Origin: Strongylocentrotus droebachiensis
Lineage: Eukaryota; Echinodermata; Echinoidea; Camarodonta; Strongylocentrotidae
Direction: 5' to 3'
Assembly (NCBI GenBank): GCA_035222895.1
Contig: JAVYIG010000703.1
Location: forward strand, 372,001-436,000
DNA: 64,000 nt
Shown in pieces: positions 57,606 to 64,000 of this stretch. The notes beneath the pieces are model-generated. The model had not been told where the DNA came from, made no database searches, and was given only the letters and a program-made list of their open reading frames with translations. Every line of letters starts with the position of its first letter. Position 1 is the stretch's first letter. The translations under genes and the position numbers were made by a program.

Positions 57606-58590
57606 AATGCTCCATTATTTGTTTCAGCGATGAAATATTTTTTGCTTTTGTGATAATTAATGTTAATGACATGCCCCATAGAAAATGACAAAACATAAAC
57701 ATTTATGTAAATATTAGCAATGTAAACCTGGTACAAACACAGCAAGATCATGTGCTGTACGTTGTGTCACGTGTAGGTGTTTCCTTCCGTATATCTTTAC
57801 TCCATTCATGTAAACAGGGTTGATATAAAAAGAATATATGTGCTATCACTTTTTATTTTATCATTCATGATTTCTTGCGATATCTAAATTTCTTTCCCCT
57901 GATGATTCCGTCTTGAAATAATAAATGTACATTATGTACGATATAATGATAACTGCATTAGATTAACTAGAAGGATTGTCGAAACCGAAGTGGGTCACAT
58001 TGTGAAAATGTGGTTTCAAAGAATGCAAAGTTTCAATATTACTCATTATGTCATCCTTAAAATTTGAGTTTAATAAGTCATCTCAAATGTACCCTGTATA
58101 CGTTTGTTCATTCGTTTGTATAAACAACACACCTATGTTATAGCATATGATGCAATTAATAATCAACTGGTGAATACGTAAGCTTGGTCTGAGGCCCCCC
58201 CCCCCCCCCCTCTTCAGGCTGATACATGTTTATAGCTATAAACAAAAAATATTGATTGTGGTAATATACCGTAATGAATTCATAAACATAATGGGAATAT
58301 AAATCATCATACGGACAGTGAAGAAGGTCACTATCATTTTACATATCAGTTTACCTTACAATAACAATGGAAAGTTGTACAGAATACTTTCCTTCATATT
58401 ATCATAAAGGGAAAAGAAAGTACATCCCAATAAACAAATTCACGTGGAAATCACGTCAATATCAAGGTATCGACTTTAACAGATATACGTTCTTCAAACA
58501 CTTGACATTTACGTGATTGTGTTAATACGTTTATTGCACTAGGTAACTTATAAAACACGTACACTAAATCACGCAATTGTCACTGGAATA
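57606..58590. other. No recognisable gene; poly-C near 58195
   Basis: AT-rich sequence with a C run of about 17 at 58194-58210. No motif recognised. Confidence 0.5.
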
Positions 58591-58594
58591 TCAC

Positions 58595-58765
58595 CATTAT
58601 TCAAATTCAAATTCAAATTCAAATGAACATTTATTTTCTTCCAAACAATAACATTTATAAGTAGGAACATACATATAATTAAAGAACTTGTATTACAAGG
58701 AAGAAGGCGCGAAACCCGAAAAGCATAGCTTGTAGTGGGTACGCCCGAATACATAAATACAATTA
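58595..58765 (-). mobile_element. LINE 3' end with GAATTT tail
   Basis: On the minus strand GTACCCACTACAAGCTATGC leads to GGAAGAAAATAAATGTTCAT and a (TTTGAA)n tail. AATAAA followed by a short repeat indicates a LINE 3' terminus. No ORF remnant retained. Confidence 0.55.
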
Positions 58766-58907
58766 TACATTATAAATGGGAGAAAGGAAGAAAGGGAGAG
58801 AGGAAAAGAAGAGGACTGCAACATAGTATCAATGGAGTGTATAGCATGCATAAACAACATAATGGCAAGATATAGGTGAAGAGTGTAGTGTCGAAATATT
58901 TGACTAC

Positions 58908-59046
58908 ATAAATACATATATATATATATATATATATATAGTTACTTCGTTACAAGTACATGCATGTATACAACATAGGCTTATACATACATACATGTAT
59001 GTTAACATAATTATACACATGCATACAACACATATATATATATATA
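58908..59046. repeat. (TA)n and ACATACAT microsatellites
   Basis: TA dinucleotide runs near 58916-58940 and 59033-59046, with ACATGTATG-type repeats between. Confidence 0.9.
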
Positions 59047-59599
59047 CTGATACATCCATATACATCCCTTATACAATATAAATACACACTCATGAACCTA
59101 ATTAGGTATAGGGATAATACTTATGCATTGTAATTTAAAATGATACATTTTTAAAGCTAATAATAACGTGATTATCCCTACCTTCGGAGACCATGGTTTG
59201 TAAACCTAATACTCCCGTTTTTGTTTGGTTATGAAATCACATCTTCATACACAAAATTATCACATTCTTTAAAAGTTTTAGAATCGGGTCACAGAAACAC
59301 GTGAAGCGTTAGTGATAGTTTTAGTCAAAATATCTGCGTGAAATTCACGTGAATATTAAGAGGCTGACTTGAGATGAAATCATATTCTTCCTTCACGTGA
59401 AATTTACGTCGAAGAGGAAATATGTTACTGTAACCCACGTTCAACCCGATAATTACGCAAATGTTACACAATAAATGAACTAACATAATGACGTTCTCAT
59501 CCCGTTTCTGAACATCGTGTTTTGGATCTTCCATAATTACGTCCAGGCACGCCGGAAGCAGTTTGTGATTAGAGGGGGTGGGGGGTGCAAACATCCCAG

Positions 59600-59770
59600 A
59601 AGAAAAAGCTAGATGCAACTGGTCCAGTTGATGAACAAGTTAATGCCAACTGGTAACCCTGGAAATTGAAATGGGCTAAATGATCCAATTGATCCAGACC
59701 AACTAGAATTCAACTGGTCTAGCTGAGCCATTAGAACCATTTGGTAAAACTTCCAACCAGTTGAACGGCA
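59600..59770. repeat. Cluster of CAACTGG/CCAGTTG motifs
   Basis: CAACTGG or its complement occurs about eight times in both orientations, for example GCAACTGGTCCAGTTGATG near 59615 and CCAACCAGTTGAACG near 59755. The same word dominates the tandem repeat at 60107-60280. Confidence 0.7.
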
Positions 59771-60106
59771 ACAACACTTCAATACTGGTACGTCTGTATT
59801 TCCAATGTAAAGGCATTGGTAATAAGTAGACTTACATAATTTAATTAATCGAACTTTTTTCATATACTTGTATTTTATTGAAATTATTTTAGTTCATGTT
59901 TTAGTTAATGTTTCCCTTATTCATGTTTAATTAAATGTAATTTATACGAAGTAGCGAATTGTCCTAATAACTGGTAATTTACAACAATTTTGTAGTATTT
60001 TCGAAAGGAATTGCATATAACTAGATCATCAGTATTAAGAAATATGCTGTAGATTCAGATAAATTGTTTTAAAAAAACATAGATCTGCACGCACCCCATA
60101 TTCAAT

Positions 60107-60280
60107 ATGCAAATTAATTGGTTTCAACTGGTTCAACTGGAAATATGCCAACAGTCAGTCATCAACTGGAGCAAATGGAAATATGCACACAGACCAGTTA
60201 TCACCTGGTGCAGTGAAAATATGCCAACAGTCAGTTATCAACTGGTGCAAATAGAAATATGCCAACAGTCACGGGATTAT
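60107..60280. repeat. About 40-bp tandem repeat, four units
   Basis: Units of GAAATATGCCAACAGTCAGT with TATCAACTGG spaced about 36-41 bp. The 62-codon ORF here is the translated repeat. It runs directly into the 120-135-bp satellite. Confidence 0.85.
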
Positions 60281-60617
60281 CACCACGGAACTTAAATGGT
60301 AACTGTGAGCATCAAGACACCCGAAAATAAATCATTGTTCACACCTAAAAAATCATAGATTCACACCTAAGATAAATAATCAGTTTGAGTCACGAGATCA
60401 TCACCACGGAACTTACACAGTTAAAATGTTAGTGAACATGTTGTTTACAAGTTTAAACAACTTTGGATTAACGGGTGACCTGATCTAAGAGTTGTTTTAA
60501 ATGTTAAGCAACTCGAGTTGTTTAAAGTTTAAACACTTAGTTGATCAACATTTTGAACAACTTGTTTAAAATCACAATTTAAACAACCGGTGTTGCTTAA
60601 AGACGGTTGTTTAAAAC

Positions 60618-60820
60618 GGAGCTGTTGTTCAGTGGGGGTTGTTTACACCAACTGGGTTGTTTAAAGAAAGTTGTTTAAAACGGAGCTGTTGTTCAGTGGG
60701 GGTTGTTTACACCAACTGGGTTGTTTAAAGAAAGTTGTTTAAAAAGGAGCTGTTGTTCAGTGGGGGTTGTTTACACCAACTGGGTTGTTTAAAGAAAGTT
60801 GTTTAAAAAGGAGCTGTTGT
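60618..60820. repeat. 64-bp tandem repeat
   Basis: GGAGCTGTTGTTCAGTGGGG recurs at 60618, 60682 and 60746 and begins again at 60810, exactly 64 bp apart with one or two differences. The SINE interrupts the fourth unit. Confidence 0.95.
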
Positions 60821-61001
60821 TAAATAATAATAATAATATTGGATTCTTATATAGCGGACGTATCGACCTTGCAAGGTCCTCAAGGCGCTCCAAAATAACC
60901 CGGCAATGCTAGGCTGCCAAAGGACATTAGTGCCGCGGCGGGACTCGAACCGTGAACCTTGTGATCGACAGTCCGGTGACGTTTTCACTCATCCACGACA
61001 C
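60821..61001 (-). mobile_element. tRNA-derived SINE
   Basis: The minus-strand 5' part (61001-60930) is tRNA-like: GTGTCGT and GCGGCAC pair as a 7-bp acceptor stem, and GGTTCGAGTCC (60951-60941) is a B box. The body continues to TCCGCTATATAAGAATCCAA and an (ATT)n tail at 60821-60840. The T stem pairs poorly, so this is a pseudo-tRNA head. The parental tRNA is uncertain. Confidence 0.85.
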
Positions 61002-61625
61002 CTCTACAGCTTGGTCGGCCATGATGTGAAACAAAACTTTTAGCCAACGCGCACTTTACTGGCACGTGACACATGACGTCATATGTAAACAACACTGTCT
61101 AAAAGCTCTCGTATAGTAAATATAGCAGTCATTAAATTTTAAACAGCGAATGTTTAACAAAATTACTTTCGTTTCGAGCAACATTGTTTACAATTTGTTC
61201 AACTGTTTTTTAAGATAGTGTACAACTGTTAGTGAACATCACTTTTTTAAGCAGCGTTTTTACTGTGTATGGTAACTTTGACCACCATTTAAAAAGGTGT
61301 TTTCAGACACCGAAGAATTACAAATTTTTCACACCTAGAAATCACGGATGCCCAGCTTATATTAATAATCCGTTTGAGTCACGAGATCATCACCGCGGAA
61401 CTTATGGCAGCTTTGACTACCATTTAAAAGGGTGTTTTAAGACACCTTATAATAACTAGTTTTTCACACCTAAATATCACGGATTCACAGCTTAGATTAG
61501 TAATCAGTTTTAGCCACGTGATCATCACCAAGAAAGTTATGGTAACTTTGAAACCATTCAAAAGAGGTGTGTAAAACACCTCAAAATTTATAATGTATTA
61601 CAACCAGAGATTTACGGACAGAACA

Positions 61626-64000
61626 ATAAGACGATTAGCCGATGTAAATAACGTGATTACCAATCGATAAAGGTGCCTAAAAGACCATATAATTACTTAT
61701 TTATCACCACTATGGGTTAACGGATAAAAAACTCGTTGCTTGGTCAAGTGGTTATTTGGTCATAAACACTTGATTTACAGAGGTAAATGGAATCACGTTA
61801 CTCCAGTCGCGTGATAAATTGGTGGTTTTTAGGTTATATGAAAACGTGAACAGGAGTAGCTTTTTGTTTAAATGAAGGCACGTGTCGATAACGTTTAAAT
61901 CTAGTTCAAAAGGCACTATACTTTAAAATCACTTAATACACTCCCAAAAGAGGTTACTTTTTAGTGTTATGTTTATTGGGATAGCACACCAAAAATAGGT
62001 ACAACAAACACATGTTATTTGATGATTGCAAATGATCAAGCTTTATGAAAGCTTCAAAAAACAAAAAACAGAATTGAAATCGGTCAATGCGTTGTGATTT
62101 TAAACCATTTTTTTTATATCGCAAAATTACCGAAAAACCTGCCAGAAATGGTCAAATTGGCAACAATGGCAAAATTCGACAAAGTTGACAACTTAATTCA
62201 TCACTTTCTGGGACACAAATAATAAATTAAATTATCAGACACTAAAATATCATCTTTGTGGTAAAAAATACAAAAAAGAAAATCCATATATTTATTACCG
62301 TTTTGAAAACAGAAGCAAACAAAATAAGTAATTTTTGCCATTTTTTGCGAATCTGCAGATATGAAAAAGTTGTGAAAATAACTAAGTCCGTCTAATTAAT
62401 ATGCGCATATGCCATAAAATCAAAACAGAACATGATACATCAATGAAACCTATGTATATCAGACAGGTATAGAAAAAAAAAATTGAAGAAAAAAAAATTA
62501 TGAATATTCATCAAATATGCAAATTTGGTCATTTCAGCTAATTATATATATAGGACTGTTCATTTTGTTGGCATTTTTTTTAAATCGTATATTTATAGAT
62601 CATATTTACACCAAATATTAACATTAAATTCCAAATATTTTTGCATTGCCAATAAAATATGGCGATGAAAATTACTTGGATAACCGTTACAGCTATTTCC
62701 TTATATGTTTCATAAATAATTCAGAAAAACCGAACAAATGATAAGAATTTGCAGACTTTCAGCTACATCACAGTATAGTTTTTTTTTTTTTATGTGAGAT
62801 TTGAGGATTTATGACGATTTTCCGAGAAACCATTCAATTCAACAGGCCATAACATTCTACAGGGACTAAATTTTAGAGAAAAACAAAATTTGGTGACCTC
62901 AGTACAGTTGTGGCTATCTTGAGTGTAAATAACAAATTGATTTAATGAGTGAAACACATGAGGATATTGCATTTTTGTAACAGTCAATGGGCGATCAGCG
63001 GGCCATGTCACACATGGCTAAAAAGACAATATTCTAATTAATAATTTAACATATTTTCCACATGCCTATAACAATGAAACTACACAGAATTGTAGTTAAA
63101 GGTATGCTTGAAAGATATGTGAAATACAAATTTTAAAATATTGTTTAGTTTTTTTTAAATAGATTTACGAGAATTGCTATTTCTACCAACTGACTGCTGT
63201 TGTGTGTGTGTATGTGCATTGGGCAGACTGTGTGCACAGGCAGTGTGATCACCCTACTATTAGCAGAAAGAAAATCAGAAATACAACAAAATGGGTAACG
63301 AAAATTCAAATTTGCACATAATAGTTCTTTAATTCTGACTTCGCTTAGTACAGTAAATAATATTTGTTCGAATACTCTCCCCTAGCTGACCACCAAATAA
63401 TATATATTGACCCACCCCTCAACTCAGCAATATATACAATGCTAATTATAGTTAAATCGGGTGCATTTAATCTATAGAGAACACTTAATTACAAATACCG
63501 TCAGAGTGACAACAAATACTTATCAACTAAACACAACATAAAAAATACCCCCCCCCCCGGCCCACTGAAAAAAAAACTCTTTAAAAATGTTATAGCCAAG
63601 ACTTGTTTTAGGATTATGTCATGCAAAAATATTTCTTTAGTAGTTTATATAGAAAATGTGTGTAAAATAAGAGGTAACCTTTACCTCATGGTAGACCCAG
63701 CAAAAATTATATAAAGACAAACCATTGGAAAAAGTAATATCATCATTGTAATTCACTGAGAATTTACACAATTCAAATTGCACTGTTATATAATCACAAT
63801 AAATGCATTTAACCACATGTGCAATTATATTTTTGTTTTAAATGGATGGAATTTCAAACATGTTTGTTTTACAAACCATAATCAATGCATTCAAGCACAT
63901 GTGCTGTTTTACAATTTACAGGTATGCGCAAGTTAATGTGAATTATGAAATTGGGTCATATTGGTCCGAATTCCCAAAGGAGGTTTGTAGACAAACCTAG
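61626..64000. other. No recognisable gene
   Basis: AT-rich DNA with a C run near 63549-63558 and a loosely repeated CACATGTGC/AATGCATT motif at about 63775-63920. No mitofusin exon or other coding region recognised. If the gene continues to the right this is intron. Confidence 0.5.

Larger units (their letters stand above)
60414..61269. mobile_element. TA-target DNA transposon remnant in the satellite
   Basis: CACAGTTAAAA (from 60416) and TTTTTACTGTG (to 61267) are inverted ends flanked by TA on each side. This fits Tc1/mariner-type insertion. The interior is rich in TTGTTTAAA-type motifs in both orientations, has a 64-bp tandem repeat and a SINE, and no transposase. Confidence 0.85.
60260..61625. 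repeat. 120-135-bp satellite, interrupted
   Basis: Units contain CACGAGATCATCACC, GGAACTTATGG, TTTGACCACCATTTAAAA, the short palindrome GGTGTTTTCAGACACC, and TTTTTCACACC. Landmarks at 60270, 60391, 61380 and 61515. The TA-target element at 60416-61267 splits one unit; removing it restores GGAACTTATGGTAACTTTG. Confidence 0.85.

Noticed and set aside
60930..61001. Functional tRNA gene
   Set aside because: The acceptor stem and B box are present but the T stem pairs badly, and the sequence continues into a SINE body with (ATT)n tail.
43591..64000. Search for further mitofusin exons (G3 DxPG, transmembrane and heptad regions)
   Set aside because: No frame with those motifs was recognised. A short exon could still have been missed by eye.

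Overview
The window is metazoan nuclear DNA, AT-rich and dominated by repeats, from what looks like a marine invertebrate deuterostome. An echinoderm is the best guess but is not proven. The evidence is split exons with GT/AG borders, vertebrate-like mitofusin exons, Pao/BEL and LINE fragments, a tRNA-derived SINE with an (ATT)n tail, many MITEs and foldback elements, and long microsatellites. There are no bacterial operons and no intact intronless gene.

1-25,605: a satellite array of about 18 monomers of roughly 1.14-1.29 kb, open at the left edge. Recent segmental tandem duplications at three periods (about 3.48, 3.71 and 2.28 kb) overlie it. Each monomer carries palindromic TGACGTCA sites, TCAAGGTCA half-sites, a CG-rich alternating tract and a terminal hairpin. 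A 5,372-bp element (4,787-10,158) with arms of about 1.2-1.4 kb interrupts the array. It contains a decayed gene of a repetitive family marked by an HAF[ST]GC-type motif, plus two nested MITEs.

25,606-37,655: low-complexity DNA, a GA-rich tandem repeat, a hairpin-rich MITE with TA target site (29,701-30,435), and a decayed BEL/Pao retroelement on the minus strand (31,965-35,284). The BEL copy keeps gag, protease and RT, but an internal deletion joins RT to the post-integrase domain.

37,656-64,000: the only host gene recognised. Two plus-strand exons of a mitofusin GTPase (37,656-37,782 and 43,425-43,590) are separated by a 5.6-kb intron. No later exon was found, so the following intron probably runs past the window end (at least 20 kb). 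The introns hold LINE fragments, a foldback element ending 88 bp before the second exon (39,824-43,336), a 6.6-kb element with long inverted arms (44,211-50,834), a 1-kb palindrome of ACTCG-type motifs, a TTAGGG-containing hairpin, and a second decayed HAF[ST]GC-family gene (53,219-57,605) split by a LINE and a SINE. Near the right end a TA-target transposon sits in a satellite and itself contains a SINE.

Apart from mitofusin I see no evidence for functional protein genes. The window is mainly a record of nested insertion, inverted-repeat formation and tandem amplification.
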